Below are positions 8,190-18,966 of a stretch of 64,000 nucleotides of DNA, in pieces. The position numbers and the translations under genes are program-made. Under the pieces are notes generated by a model that made no database searches, was not told the DNA's origin, and saw only the letters and a program-made list of their open reading frames with translations. Numbering within the stretch: the first letter of the stretch is position 1; each line of letters begins with the position of its first letter. Origin of the DNA: Clostridiales bacterium (GTDB lineage: Bacteria; Bacillota; Clostridia; Lachnospirales; Bianqueaceae); assembly GCA_024689505.1 (NCBI GenBank), contig JAILDJ010000272.1, positions 17,049-81,048 on the forward strand, read 5' to 3'.

Positions 8190-10928
8190 ATGGCTGCAAA
8201 AAAGTCGACGTCTGCTAAAAAGAAAACAACGGGGAAAACACGAACGACAAAAGCGCCTGCAACAAAAAACAGTGCTCTGTCTGATCCTGTGGTATCTGAG
8301 ATCCGCAGCATCAGTATCCTGATCCTGCTGGTCATTTTGAACCTGTGCATGATCCTGCACAATCGCATGGGCATCATTGGACGCTCGATCTATAAGTGCG
8401 GTATCGGTGTCTTCGGTTTTTCTGCTTATTTACTGTGTTTGTTCGCGCTCATCGTGGTGATCCTTAATCTGGCGCACAAGCTGGAGGGACACACGGCAAA
8501 AGCATGGGCTGTTCTGGGCGTGATCCTGGGTCTGAGCGTGCTGCTGTATCTCATCAATGGGGATCTGTCGGTCAAGGAGCTGAAAACCTATTATGAAAAC
8601 GCTACTGCTGCCAACGGAGGCCTGCTGGGCGGTTTGATCGCGGGGTTCCTGGTACGGCTCATCGGCCGCATCGGCGCCATGGTCGTGGTACTGCTCATCC
8701 TGCTCATCACAATCGTCATCGTCACGGAACGTTCTTTGACGCGGGACCTGGGCCATGTGGCGCAGGCGTCCGCGCACGAAGTCCGTACGATGCATGAGGC
8801 TCATGTGCGCACCCGCGAGGAACGTCGTGCGGCGCTGGAAGAGAAACGCCGTGAGGAGGAGATCGCCAAAGCACGCGTTTCCCGGGAACTGCGGGAGATG
8901 GATCCGGCGGAAAAGTTCGTGCCGGAGGAAGAGCCCTCAGGTCCTGTCGTGTATGGTGCGCGTCCGGGTTCCGGAAAACCCACTGCCGCGCCAGTTGGCA
9001 AGGGCGGTCTGGATTTTGCTTTGTTCGATGATGATGACGATTATTATCTCAATAAAAAACGTCGGTATCAGTTGAAAAACGGCATCGAAGAGGAAGTGAC
9101 GGAGGAGAAGCGGCCGCGCCGCCGCAGAACAGCTGCGGAAAAGGCAACAGTACAGCCGGAAGCAAAGCCGGAGCCGATGGTCGAAGAGGAATCTGCGGCC
9201 TTCACGCCTTCTTCTGAGGAAGAGATCCGGATCAACATGCCCAAAACGCAGGAAACCAAAGTGGACGAATATTTGCCGGATGTGGATTTCGACGATCCGT
9301 TCACGGTAGCCGCGCCTGTGCAGAAACCGGTGAAGCCCGCTGCGTCTGGTTCCGGCCATGGCGAACGCCGCCCGAAGGTGGATTACGGCGAACAGCAGTC
9401 ACTGGATCAGGAACCTGATGAACCTGAAGAACCACTGGAACTGGATGGGGATGCGGATGTCACACCGGCTGCAGTCGTACACGAATACGTCTTCCCGCCG
9501 ATCGATCTGCTTTCGCCTCCGGGCGACAGCGAGGGCGGTGAATCCTACGATGATCTGCTGCGCAATGCCCGTACGTTGGAACAGTCACTGGCGAGCTTCG
9601 GTGTGGAAGCGAAAGTCCTGCAGGTCAATAAAGGACCTGCGGTCACCCGCTATGAGCTGCAGCCCAGCGAAGGTGTGCGCGTCAGCCGCATCATGAACCT
9701 GGCAGATGACATCGCTTTGAACCTGGCCACATCCGGGATCCGCATCGAGGGGCCGATCCCAGGCAAAAAGGCACTGGGCATCGAAGTGCCCAACCGGGAG
9801 ACTACTTCAGTCTATCTGCGGGAGGTCATCGATTCCGACCGCTTCCGCAGCCTGTCTTCACCGTTGGCCTTCGCCCTCGGCAAGGATATCGATGGCAACG
9901 TGCAGGTCACAGATATCGCCCGTATGCCGCATCTGCTCATCGCCGGCGCTACCGGTTCCGGTAAGAGCGTCTGCATCAACTGTCTGTTGATGAGCATCAT
10001 TTATAAAGCAAAACCGGAAGATGTCGGCTTGATCCTGATCGATCCTAAAGTCGTGGAACTGTCGGTGTATAATGGTGTTCCGCATCTTCTGACCCCGGTC
10101 GTGACCGATCCTAAAAAAGCGGCGCTGTCCCTGAATTGGGCGGTGCAGGAGATGACCAAGCGTTATAAACGGTTCTCCGATGCGCAGGTCCGTGATATCA
10201 AAGGCTTCAATGAATGGGTGGAAGCCAATCCGGACTGCGGGCAGCCGCGTATGAAGCGTATCATCATCGTGGTCGACGAGCTGGCCGACCTTATGATGGT
10301 CGCCTCCAAGGAAGTCGAGGATTACATCTGCCGCCTGGCGCAGATGGCCCGTGCAGCGGGCATCCATCTGGTCATTGCGACACAGCGTCCGTCGGTAGAC
10401 GTCATCACCGGTCTGATCAAGGCCAATATCCCGTCACGTCTTGCATTTGCGGTTTCTTCCGGCATCGATTCGCGAACCATCCTGGATATGGTCGGAGCCG
10501 AGAAACTGTTGGGACGGGGCGATATGCTGTTCGCGCCGATCGGCGCTTCCAAACCGCTGCGTATCCAGGGCGCTTTCGTTTCCGATCATGAGGTCGAGAA
10601 CGTCGTAGCAGCCGTTAAACAGACGTCCGTCCTTACGGATCCGGATCTTGAGGATACGCTGCGCACCGGCGGTTCTTCCACCTCTTCCGGCGGAGCCGAG
10701 GACGACGATCTGGATGAGTTCCTGGAACAGGCGATCCAGTATGTGGTGGACAAACAGAAGGCCTCCATCAGTATGTTGCAGCGCGTGTTCCGCATCGGTT
10801 TCAACCGTGCGGCCCGCCTTATGGACGCATTGGAGGAGCGCGGGATCGTCGGCCCGGACGAGGGCAGCAAACCGCGTAAAGTGTTGATGACATCCGAAGA
10901 ACTCAATGCTGAGGATGAAGAATATTAA
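8190..10928 (+). CDS. ftsK: FtsK/SpoIIIE DNA translocase
   Basis: N-terminal TM helices, FtsK motor ([29 protein letters not shown]), C-terminal gamma winged helix. ATG 8190 follows GGAGG. Confidence 0.96.
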   Translation: MAAKKSTSAKKKTTGKTRTTKAPATKNSALSDPVVSEIRSISILILLVILNLCMILHNRMGIIGRSIYKCGIGVFGFSAYLLCLFALIVVILNLAHKLEGHTAKAWAVLGVILGLSVLLYLINGDLSVKELKTYYENATAANGGLLGGLIAGFLVRLIGRIGAMVVVLLILLITIVIVTERSLTRDLGHVAQASAHEVRTMHEAHVRTREERRAALEEKRREEEIAKARVSRELREMDPAEKFVPEEEPSGPVVYGARPGSGKPTAAPVGKGGLDFALFDDDDDYYLNKKRRYQLKNGIEEEVTEEKRPRRRRTAAEKATVQPEAKPEPMVEEESAAFTPSSEEEIRINMPKTQETKVDEYLPDVDFDDPFTVAAPVQKPVKPAASGSGHGERRPKVDYGEQQSLDQEPDEPEEPLELDGDADVTPAAVVHEYVFPPIDLLSPPGDSEGGESYDDLLRNARTLEQSLASFGVEAKVLQVNKGPAVTRYELQPSEGVRVSRIMNLADDIALNLATSGIRIEGPIPGKKALGIEVPNRETTSVYLREVIDSDRFRSLSSPLAFALGKDIDGNVQVTDIARMPHLLIAGATGSGKSVCINCLLMSIIYKAKPEDVGLILIDPKVVELSVYNGVPHLLTPVVTDPKKAALSLNWAVQEMTKRYKRFSDAQVRDIKGFNEWVEANPDCGQPRMKRIIIVVDELADLMMVASKEVEDYICRLAQMARAAGIHLVIATQRPSVDVITGLIKANIPSRLAFAVSSGIDSRTILDMVGAEKLLGRGDMLFAPIGASKPLRIQGAFVSDHEVENVVAAVKQTSVLTDPDLEDTLRTGGSSTSSGGAEDDDLDEFLEQAIQYVVDKQKASISMLQRVFRIGFNRAARLMDALEERGIVGPDEGSKPRKVLMTSEELNAEDEEY

Positions 10929-10951
10929 TCAAATCAGGAGGATCCCATACC

Positions 10952-12628
10952 ATGAGCTACAAGAGTGATATCGAGATCGCAAGAGAAGCGAAAGTCCTGC
11001 CTATCACACAGGTGGCGGAGAAACTGGGCATCGAGGCCGACGACCTGGAAGCCTATGGCAAGTATAAAGCGAAGATCGCACCTTCCTATTGGGAGAAGAT
11101 CAAGGACAATCCGGATGGTAAACTGGTCCTGGTCACGGCTATCAATCCTACACCTGCGGGTGAAGGCAAGACGACGATCACCGTTGGTCTCGGCCAGGCT
11201 CTGGGACGTCTTGGGATCAAGTCCGTCATCGCTCTGCGTGAGCCTTCCCTGGGACCCTGTATGGGCGTTAAGGGCGGTGCCGCGGGCGGCGGTTACAGCC
11301 AGGTCGTTCCCATGGAAGACATCAATCTGCATTTCACTGGCGACATCCACGCCATCAGCACAGCCCACAATCTGCTGTCCGCGATGATCGATAATCATCT
11401 GCAGCAGGGCAATGCGCTGGGCATCGATCCGCGTCAGATCACCTGGAAGCGCGTCGTCGATCTGAACGATCGTGCGCTGCGTCATATCGTAGTAGGTCTG
11501 GGGGGCAAACTGCAGGGCGTTCCGCGTGAAGATGGATATATGATCACGGTCGCGTCCGAGATCATGGCGATCCTCTGCCTGTCTCGTGATCTTAAGGATC
11601 TGAAAGAACGCATCGGCCGCATCATCATCGGATACAATTACGCGGGTCAGCCTGTCACTGCGGCTGATTTGAAAGCGCAAGGCGCTATGGCAACGCTGCT
11701 GAAGGATGCTATCCATCCGAATCTGGTACAGACACTGGAAAACACGCCAGCCATCATCCATGGAGGTCCTTTCGCGAATATCGCCCATGGCTGCAACAGT
11801 CTGCGTGCTACACGGTATGCGCTGAAAACGGCGGATGTCGTTGTTACGGAAGCCGGCTTCGGTGCCGATCTTGGTGCTGAGAAGTTCCTGGATATCAAGT
11901 GCCGCATCGGCGGCCTGAAACCTTCTGCCATCGTGCTCGTGGCCACAGTCCGCGCGCTGAAATATAACGGCGGTGTAAAACGGGATCAGCTGGGTACGGA
12001 GAATCTGGAAGCGTTGGCGGCAGGCTTCGTCAACCTCCAGAAGCATATCGAAAATCTGCAGCAGTATGACGTTCCGGTCGTCGTCACGCTGAACGCTTTT
12101 GTTACAGATACCGAAGCGGAAACCAAGTTCATCGAGGACAAAGTCCGTGCCATGGGATGCGAATTCGCATTGGCCCGCGTCTGGGAGAAGGGCGGCGAAG
12201 GTGGAGAAGAACTGGCCAAAGCCGTGCTGAAGACCCTCGAAGAAAAGGAATCTCATTATCATCCGTTGTATCCGGATGATATGCCTCTGGACAAGAAGAT
12301 CGAGACCATCGCGACAAAGATCTACGGTGCGGACGGAGTCATCTATGGCGCCGGTGTCAAGACCCGTTTGAAGAAATTCGCTGAGATGGGATTCGGCAAT
12401 TGCCCGGTCTGCATCGCCAAGACGCAATACTCCCTGTCGGACAATCAGAAGAAACTGGGCCGTCCGACCGGATTCAAGATCACGATCCGTGAAGTCAATA
12501 TCTCTGCCGGTGCCGGCTTTGTAGTCGCCATCGCGGGCGATATCATGACGATGCCGGGTCTGCCGCCCGTTCCGGCTGCAGAAAACATCGACATCGATGA
12601 AAATGGTGTCATCACAGGTCTGTTCTAA
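10952..12628 (+). CDS. fhs: Formate--tetrahydrofolate ligase
   Basis: [57 protein letters not shown]. Confidence 0.98.
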   Translation: MSYKSDIEIAREAKVLPITQVAEKLGIEADDLEAYGKYKAKIAPSYWEKIKDNPDGKLVLVTAINPTPAGEGKTTITVGLGQALGRLGIKSVIALREPSLGPCMGVKGGAAGGGYSQVVPMEDINLHFTGDIHAISTAHNLLSAMIDNHLQQGNALGIDPRQITWKRVVDLNDRALRHIVVGLGGKLQGVPREDGYMITVASEIMAILCLSRDLKDLKERIGRIIIGYNYAGQPVTAADLKAQGAMATLLKDAIHPNLVQTLENTPAIIHGGPFANIAHGCNSLRATRYALKTADVVVTEAGFGADLGAEKFLDIKCRIGGLKPSAIVLVATVRALKYNGGVKRDQLGTENLEALAAGFVNLQKHIENLQQYDVPVVVTLNAFVTDTEAETKFIEDKVRAMGCEFALARVWEKGGEGGEELAKAVLKTLEEKESHYHPLYPDDMPLDKKIETIATKIYGADGVIYGAGVKTRLKKFAEMGFGNCPVCIAKTQYSLSDNQKKLGRPTGFKITIREVNISAGAGFVVAIAGDIMTMPGLPPVPAAENIDIDENGVITGLF

Positions 12629-12641
12629 AAAAGGAGAAAGC

Positions 12642-13499
12642 ATGGAAACCAAGATCATAGATGGAAAAAAGATCGCGCGTGAGATCCGTGCCGAATTGAA
12701 GGAGCGTATCGCCGCCCACGTGGCGGCGGGTCGCCCCACGCCGAAAATGACGGTCATCCTGGTCGGAGATGATCCGGCTTCGCAGGTCTATGTTGCCAAT
12801 AAGGAGAAGGCCTGCGGCTGGATCCGGATGGAGTCGGAAACACTGCGTATGCCTGCATCCACGACGACGGAAGAAGTCATTGCGGCGATCGAACAGTTGA
12901 ATCAGGACGAAACCGTGCACGGGATCCTCGTGCAGCTGCCGGTGCCTGAGCAGATCGATAAAGCGGCCGTGCTGAAGACCATCGATCCACGCAAAGACGT
13001 GGACGGTTTCCATGTCATCAATGCCGGACAGTTGTTCACCGGCACGGGAGATCCTCTGGTCGCCTGCACACCGTCCGGCATCATCCAGATGCTGAAACGC
13101 TCCGGGATCGAGATCACTGGGAAAAACTGCGTTGTTGCCGGCCGCAGCAATATCGTGGGCAAGCCCATGGCGATGCTCATGATGAATGAGAATGCGACGG
13201 TCACGGTCATCCATACCCGTACGAAGGACGATCGTGAGTTCATCAAAAACGCGGATATCTTCATCTCCGCTGTGGGGCGTCCCAAACGCTTCACAGGTGA
13301 TGATATCAAAGAAGGCGCCGTAGTGATCGACGTGGGGATCCATCGCACCGAAGAAGGCTTATGCGGGGATTGCGATTATGAATCCATGCTTGGCAAGGCT
13401 TCTTATATCACACCCGTACCAGGCGGCGTCGGTCCTATGACGATCGCCATGCTGCTCAGCAACTGTCTGAAAGCTTATGAGGGTCAAATATGCCAGTAA
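12642..13499 (+). CDS. folD: Bifunctional methylenetetrahydrofolate dehydrogenase/cyclohydrolase
   Basis: VGDDPASQVYVANKEKAC; GILVQLPVPEQID; VVAGRSNIVGKPMAMLM; TPVPGGVGPMTIAML. Confidence 0.97.
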   Translation: METKIIDGKKIAREIRAELKERIAAHVAAGRPTPKMTVILVGDDPASQVYVANKEKACGWIRMESETLRMPASTTTEEVIAAIEQLNQDETVHGILVQLPVPEQIDKAAVLKTIDPRKDVDGFHVINAGQLFTGTGDPLVACTPSGIIQMLKRSGIEITGKNCVVAGRSNIVGKPMAMLMMNENATVTVIHTRTKDDREFIKNADIFISAVGRPKRFTGDDIKEGAVVIDVGIHRTEEGLCGDCDYESMLGKASYITPVPGGVGPMTIAMLLSNCLKAYEGQICQ

Positions 13500-14833
13500 C
13501 TGTATCGTTCGTATCCCTTGGCTGTGATAAAAACACGGTCGACAGCGAGATCATGCTGGAGCGCTTGCTGGAAAACGGGTACGAACTTGTCAAGGATGAT
13601 GCTTTAGCTGAGGTGATCATCATCAATACCTGTGGTTTCATCCAGTCGGCACAGGAGGAATCGATCGAAACCATCCTGGAGATGGCTGCGTATAAGGAAT
13701 CCGGCTGCTGTAAAAAACTGGTCGTGACGGGCTGCCTTGCCCAACGCTTCGCCAAGGAGATCGGTGAGGATCTGCCGGAGGTCGATGCGGTGGTGGGGAC
13801 CGGAAGCTACGAGGAGATCGTTGAAGTGCTGGATGAGCTGCTGGACTCTGATCAGAAGATCGTCCGTCTTGGCGCTTTGCCGGATCGGGATCTCGGATAT
13901 CAAAAGCGTTTGCTTTCCACGACAGGATACTATGAATATATCAAGATCGCGGAAGGCTGCGATAATTTCTGCACGTACTGTACCATCCCTTCGATCCGTG
14001 GACGCTATCGCTCACGTAAGGCGGAGGATATCATACGGGAGGTGCGGGATCTCGCGGAGCAGGGCGTGACGGAGCTGATGGTCGTGGCGCAGGACATCAC
14101 GAAATACGGTAAGGATCTGGACGAGGATATCGATCTGTCAGATCTGCTGTATATGATGTGCCGGGTCGAGGGTATCCATTGGATCCGCCTCCTGTACTGC
14201 TATCCGGAGGATATCACCGAGAAGCTCATTCGGACGATGGCGTCGGAAGAGAAGATCCTTCCATATATCGATATGCCGATCCAGCATTGTTCCGACAGTG
14301 TCTTGAAGCGTATGAACCGCAAACATTCCAAGGCTATATTGCAGCAGGTCATGGATCAACTGCGGGATGCGATGCCGGAAGTCTGCATCCGTACGACGCT
14401 CATCACCGGTTTTCCAGGAGAGACAGAAGCGGAATTCGAGGAAATGTGTGATTTCGTCAACGAGGCTGGTTTTGATCGGTTGGGCGTCTTCACCTATTCT
14501 CAGGAAGAGGGTACTCCGGCAGCCCGCATGAAGGATCAGGTGCCGGAAGAAGAGAAAGAACGCCGCAAGGATGTCCTGATGCAGATCCAGCAGCAGGTCA
14601 GCCGGGAGATCTCGGAGTCCTTGATCGGGAGTGAAATGGAAGTCATCGTTGAAGGAGAGATCCCTGACGCGGTGGAGGAAGGGCATGTATACAGCGCGCG
14701 ATCGTACCGGGATGCTCCGGATATCGACGGGTTCGTGTTTGTTACTACGGAGGAGCCGCATCAGTCGGGCGACTATATCCGCTGCCGCATCAGCGGTGCC
14801 TATGAGTACGACTTGATTGGAGAAGAGATCTGA
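13490..14833 (+). CDS. rimO: Ribosomal protein S12 methylthiotransferase
   Basis: VSFVSLGCDKNTVDSEIML; EGCDNFCTYCTIPSIRGRYRSR (radical SAM CxxxCxxC); C-terminal TRAM. Confidence 0.96.
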   Translation: MPVTVSFVSLGCDKNTVDSEIMLERLLENGYELVKDDALAEVIIINTCGFIQSAQEESIETILEMAAYKESGCCKKLVVTGCLAQRFAKEIGEDLPEVDAVVGTGSYEEIVEVLDELLDSDQKIVRLGALPDRDLGYQKRLLSTTGYYEYIKIAEGCDNFCTYCTIPSIRGRYRSRKAEDIIREVRDLAEQGVTELMVVAQDITKYGKDLDEDIDLSDLLYMMCRVEGIHWIRLLYCYPEDITEKLIRTMASEEKILPYIDMPIQHCSDSVLKRMNRKHSKAILQQVMDQLRDAMPEVCIRTTLITGFPGETEAEFEEMCDFVNEAGFDRLGVFTYSQEEGTPAARMKDQVPEEEKERRKDVLMQIQQQVSREISESLIGSEMEVIVEGEIPDAVEEGHVYSARSYRDAPDIDGFVFVTTEEPHQSGDYIRCRISGAYEYDLIGEEI

Positions 14834-15399
14834 TGGAAGCTAAGAAAAAGATCGATCTGAATATCGCGAATAAGCTGACGATCCTCAGGGTCCTGCTGAT
14901 CCCGGTATTCATTGTACTGTACATGACGAAACTGCTGCCGCATCCTTGGAACCGTATCGTCGCATTGGCGGTGTTTGCGCTTGCTTCCTATACCGATCAT
15001 TTGGATGGATATCTGGCGCGCAGCCGCGGACTGGTCACGGATTTCGGCAAGTTCATGGATCCGTTGGCAGATAAATTGCTGGTCATCTCCGCGCTGATCT
15101 GCTTTGTAGAACGAGGAGAATTGGCCGGCTGGATCGTGATCATCATCGTGGCACGCGAATTCATCATCAGCGGTTTTCGCCTGGTAGCCGCCTCCAAGGG
15201 AGTCGTGATCGCGGCGGCCATGCTGGGCAAGATCAAGACGGTCGTCCAGATGATCATGGCGATGCTGATCATTCTGGGTTGGCAGTATAACTGGTATCAG
15301 ATCCTGATCACGATCAGCGCATATCTGTCCATGATCCTTTCGATCGCATCTGTTATCGAATATATCTACAAAAACAGGGAAGTACTGTATGAAGAATAA
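14833..15399 (+). CDS. pgsA: CDP-diacylglycerol--glycerol-3-phosphate 3-phosphatidyltransferase
   Basis: LNIANKLTILRVLLIP; DHLDGYLARSRGLVTDFGKFMDPLADK (CDP-alcohol phosphotransferase motif). Confidence 0.95.
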   Translation: MEAKKKIDLNIANKLTILRVLLIPVFIVLYMTKLLPHPWNRIVALAVFALASYTDHLDGYLARSRGLVTDFGKFMDPLADKLLVISALICFVERGELAGWIVIIIVAREFIISGFRLVAASKGVVIAAAMLGKIKTVVQMIMAMLIILGWQYNWYQILITISAYLSMILSIASVIEYIYKNREVLYEE

Positions 15400-16654
15400 A
15401 GAGTGGTCCGCGGAGATCATCGCCATCGGGACCGAGATCCTGCTGGGAGATATCGTCAATACCAACGCTTCCTACATTGCAAGAGGACTGGCGGCACTGG
15501 GGATCGATCTGTTCCATCAGCAGGTGGTCGGAGATAATCCTGACCGGGTCCTGGATGCGTTCCGATTGGCTTTTGACAGGGCGGATATCGTGATCACCAC
15601 AGGAGGCCTTGGCCCCACGGGAGATGACCTGTCCAAAGAGATGGGAGCCAGATATTTCGATGTGCCCATGGAAGAGAACCGGGAGGCGCGGACCAATATC
15701 GAGGACCGTCTCAGACAGATGCACCGTGAGATCACGCCGAACAACTGGAAGCAGGCCATGCTGCCGCAAGGGGCCGTACCTTTGCAGAATGCACATGGTA
15801 CAGCGCCGGGTTTCATCTTGCGCAAGGAGGACAAGATCCTCATCATGCTGCCTGGACCGCCATCGGAAATGCGGCCTATGTTCGATGCGCAGGTGTGTCC
15901 TTATCTAAGAAGCCTTTCGGGGGAGGTCATGCTTTCTCGGACGCTGCATTTGTGCGGGATCGGGGAATCCGCCCTGGAATACCGATTGCATGAGCGCATG
16001 GAGCGTATGACCAATCCCACGTTGGCCCCATATGCCAAGACGGGCATGGTGGATCTTCGGATCACGGCGAAAGCTGCGACGCAGGAAGAAGCACTGGCAT
16101 TGATCTATCCGGTCGAAGCGGAGCTTAGACAGGAATTGGGTACATTGATCTATGGATCAGATGATGATACTTTAGAAAGTGTAGTCGGCCAACTGCTGAT
16201 CAAGAAAAAAATAACGGTCAGCGCGGCGGAATCGTGCACAGGAGGCCTTTTTTCCGGACAGCTGATCAATTATAATGGGATATCGGAAGTGTACAAAGCC
16301 GGTTTCATTACATATGCCAACGAGGCCAAGGAGCAGTTTCTAGGCGTCCCTCACGAGGTACTCCTCCAGCATGGAGCAGTCAGTGAGCAGACAGCCCGTG
16401 CCATGGCGGAAGGGGCAGCCCGTGCTGCTGGAACGGATGCTGCGGTCGCTGTTACCGGGATCGCAGGACCGGGCGGCGGTACGTCTGAGAAACCGGTCGG
16501 ACTCATCTATGTGGGGGTCACCGTGCGGGGCAGGACGGAAGTCCTGGAACTGCATCTGAAGGGCGACCGTCAGGAGAACCGCCATCGTACGGTCATCCAG
16601 GCACTGAACAAACTCAGGCTCATGATCCTGGAGGAGCCGGATCCGGAAAGTTGA
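15389..16654 (+). CDS. cinA: Competence/damage-inducible protein CinA
   Basis: [29 protein letters not shown]-terminal [15 protein letters not shown]...[20 protein letters not shown]. Confidence 0.95.
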   Translation: MKNKEWSAEIIAIGTEILLGDIVNTNASYIARGLAALGIDLFHQQVVGDNPDRVLDAFRLAFDRADIVITTGGLGPTGDDLSKEMGARYFDVPMEENREARTNIEDRLRQMHREITPNNWKQAMLPQGAVPLQNAHGTAPGFILRKEDKILIMLPGPPSEMRPMFDAQVCPYLRSLSGEVMLSRTLHLCGIGESALEYRLHERMERMTNPTLAPYAKTGMVDLRITAKAATQEEALALIYPVEAELRQELGTLIYGSDDDTLESVVGQLLIKKKITVSAAESCTGGLFSGQLINYNGISEVYKAGFITYANEAKEQFLGVPHEVLLQHGAVSEQTARAMAEGAARAAGTDAAVAVTGIAGPGGGTSEKPVGLIYVGVTVRGRTEVLELHLKGDRQENRHRTVIQALNKLRLMILEEPDPES

Positions 16655-16736
16655 GATTTTTTATAAAAACACTGTACACACATCAAAAAACAGCCTTATA
16701 TACACTATAGAGATTATTTCAGGAGGTATCTTAATC

Positions 16737-17765
16737 ATGGCAGGAAATGAAAGACAAAAAGCATTGGAGGCCGCCATCTCACAGATCCAGAAAAGCTACG
16801 GCCAAGGTGCGATCATGAAACTGGGCGAGTCCGTCAGTATGAACGTCGAAACCATCCCGACCGGCTCCTTAAGCCTGGATGCAGCACTTGGCGTCGGTGG
16901 AATTCCGCGCGGCCGTATCATCGAGATCTATGGACCGGAATCCAGTGGTAAAACCACGGTTGCGCTGCACATGGTCGCAGAAGCGCAGAAGCGCGGCGGC
17001 ATTGCCGGTTATATCGATGCGGAGCACGCTATGGATCCGACGTACGCGCGCAATCTGGGTGTAGATATCGAAAACCTGTACATTTCTCAGCCGGACAACG
17101 GCGAGCAGGCACTGGAGATCACGGAGACCATGGTCCGTTCCGGCGCCATGGATATCGTAGTCGTGGACTCTGTTGCGGCTCTGGTCCCCAAGGCGGAGAT
17201 CGATGGCGAAATGGGTGATTCCCATGTCGGCCTGCAGGCGCGTCTTATGTCGCAGGCGCTGCGTAAGCTGACGGGAGCGATCAATAAATCCAACTGCATC
17301 GTTGTCTTCATCAACCAACTGCGTGAAAAAGTCGGCGTTATGTTTGGCAATCCTGAAACTACCACCGGCGGCCGTGCACTGAAGTTCTATGCTTCTGTAC
17401 GTCTGGATGTGCGTCGCATCGAAACACTGAAAGCAAACGGTGAATTCATTGGCAACCATGTCCGTGTCAAGGTCGTAAAGAACAAGGTAGCACCTCCGTT
17501 CAAGGAAGCGGAATTCGATATCATGTACGGGCAGGGCATCTCTCGTGAGGGCGATATCCTGGATCTTGCAGCCAACGAAGGTATCGTTGTCAAGAGCGGC
17601 GCATGGTACAACTATAACGACGAGCGTCTGGGACAGGGCCGTGAAAACGTGAAAAAACTGTTGCACGACAATCCTGAACTTATGGCCGAGATCGAGCACA
17701 AAGTCCGTGTCAAACTGGGCTTCGATGCCGCCACGGAAGAAGCGGAAGCGGAAACTGAAGAGTAA
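16737..17765 (+). CDS. recA: Recombinase RecA
   Basis: [51 protein letters not shown]. Confidence 0.99.
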   Translation: MAGNERQKALEAAISQIQKSYGQGAIMKLGESVSMNVETIPTGSLSLDAALGVGGIPRGRIIEIYGPESSGKTTVALHMVAEAQKRGGIAGYIDAEHAMDPTYARNLGVDIENLYISQPDNGEQALEITETMVRSGAMDIVVVDSVAALVPKAEIDGEMGDSHVGLQARLMSQALRKLTGAINKSNCIVVFINQLREKVGVMFGNPETTTGGRALKFYASVRLDVRRIETLKANGEFIGNHVRVKVVKNKVAPPFKEAEFDIMYGQGISREGDILDLAANEGIVVKSGAWYNYNDERLGQGRENVKKLLHDNPELMAEIEHKVRVKLGFDAATEEAEAETEE

Positions 17766-17780
17766 GCAATCCAAAACCAT

Positions 17781-18311
17781 ATGAGAACTGCAGGAAAAAA
17801 CAAGCGCCGGATCCCGGAGTTTACTTCGGAATCCGAGCGCAGTTCTTTTTACAGGAATGAAGCGCTGCATTTTTTGGATTTCAAAATGCGGACGGAGGCA
17901 GAGATTCGTACGCATTTAAAGGAAAAACAATGTCCGCAGGAAGTATCCGATGAGGTGTTGGATTTCCTGAAGGAATATCACTATGTGGATGATGCGCGTT
18001 ATGCACTCTTGTTCATACGCCAGGAACAAGAACTGCATCATCGTTCGCGTAAGGACATTGCTAACCGCCTGCTCAGCAAGGGTATCGATGGGGCGCTGAT
18101 CGCGTCTGCCTTCGACGAAAACGGGGCGGATGAAGAGACTGAGCTGGAGATGGCGCGGTGGCATGTTCAGAAAAAGACCAGATCTGATGCGGTCGGTGCG
18201 GATAAACTCATGGCCTTTCTGGAAAGAAAAGGCTTTTCTTATCGCACCATCAAATCGGTGCTTCAGGAAGTGGAAACTTCCGAAGAATCGTGGTTGGATG
18301 ATACTATGTAA
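17781..18311 (+). CDS. recX: Regulatory protein RecX
   Basis: AL..LDFKMRTEAEIRTHLKEKQCPQEVSDEVLDFLKEYHYVDDARYA; directly downstream of recA. Confidence 0.9.
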   Translation: MRTAGKNKRRIPEFTSESERSSFYRNEALHFLDFKMRTEAEIRTHLKEKQCPQEVSDEVLDFLKEYHYVDDARYALLFIRQEQELHHRSRKDIANRLLSKGIDGALIASAFDENGADEETELEMARWHVQKKTRSDAVGADKLMAFLERKGFSYRTIKSVLQEVETSEESWLDDTM

Positions 18312-18316
18312 ATGAC

Positions 18317-18343
18317 GAGACGGGTATTGTTCCGTCTCTTTTT
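18317..18343 (+). terminator. Rho-independent terminator after recX
   Basis: GAGACGG-gtattgtt-CCGTCTC-TTTTT. Confidence 0.85.
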
Positions 18344-18405
18344 CATAAAGATTGTAAGATATCGTTTGTTTTGTCGTCATTAAGGGTGAAAAGGAGGTGG
18401 GTGCA

Positions 18406-18966
18406 TTGGAAGATGAGCAGATCGTGCAGCTGTATTGGGACAGGAACGAGTCCGCGATCGAGGAATCATCGAAGAAATATGGGTCCTACGTGCGTCAGAT
18501 CGCCTGCCGGATCCTGAACGACATCGCGGATGCGGAGGAATGTGTAAATGATACCTGGCTCCGGGCTTGGAACGCTATACCTCCGCAGAGGCCCACTGTT
18601 TTAGGCGCTTTTTTCGGAAAGATCACCAGAAATCTGTCTTTTGACATGTACAGAAAAGCGCGCCGGGGTAAAAGAGGCGGCACTGAGATCGATCTGGTCC
18701 TGGATGAACTGGGCGAGTGCGTCTCCGGGCAGGAGGATACGGAGACACGGTGGGAGTCAAAAGAACTGGTGCGGGAGATCAACAGATTCTTGAATTCTCT
18801 GCCGCGGACGAAGCGAGACATGTTCGTTCTTCGTTACTGGTATGCGGACAGCATCCATGCGATCGCGGATCGATATCAGACCACCGAGAACAATGTATCT
18901 GTGACCTTAAGCCGCCTGAGAAAAAAACTGCGCACACATCTGACAGAAAGAGGGTATGATATATGA
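18406..18966 (+). CDS. ECF-type sigma-70 family sigma factor
   Basis: YGSYVRQIACRILNDIADAEECVNDTWLRAWNAIPPQRP (region 2) and LPRTKRDMFVLRYWYADSIHAIADRYQTTENNVSVTLSRLRKKL (region 4). GGAGG favours TTG 18406 over GTG 18397. Confidence 0.9.
   Translation: MEDEQIVQLYWDRNESAIEESSKKYGSYVRQIACRILNDIADAEECVNDTWLRAWNAIPPQRPTVLGAFFGKITRNLSFDMYRKARRGKRGGTEIDLVLDELGECVSGQEDTETRWESKELVREINRFLNSLPRTKRDMFVLRYWYADSIHAIADRYQTTENNVSVTLSRLRKKLRTHLTERGYDI

Noticed and set aside
10934-12757. 607-aa minus-strand ORF antisense to fhs
   Set aside because: Shadow ORF over a highly conserved fhs gene.
16655-16736. LexA/SOS box upstream of recA
   Set aside because: No GAAC-N4-GTTC or clear CTGT-N8-ACAG with correct spacing could be read.
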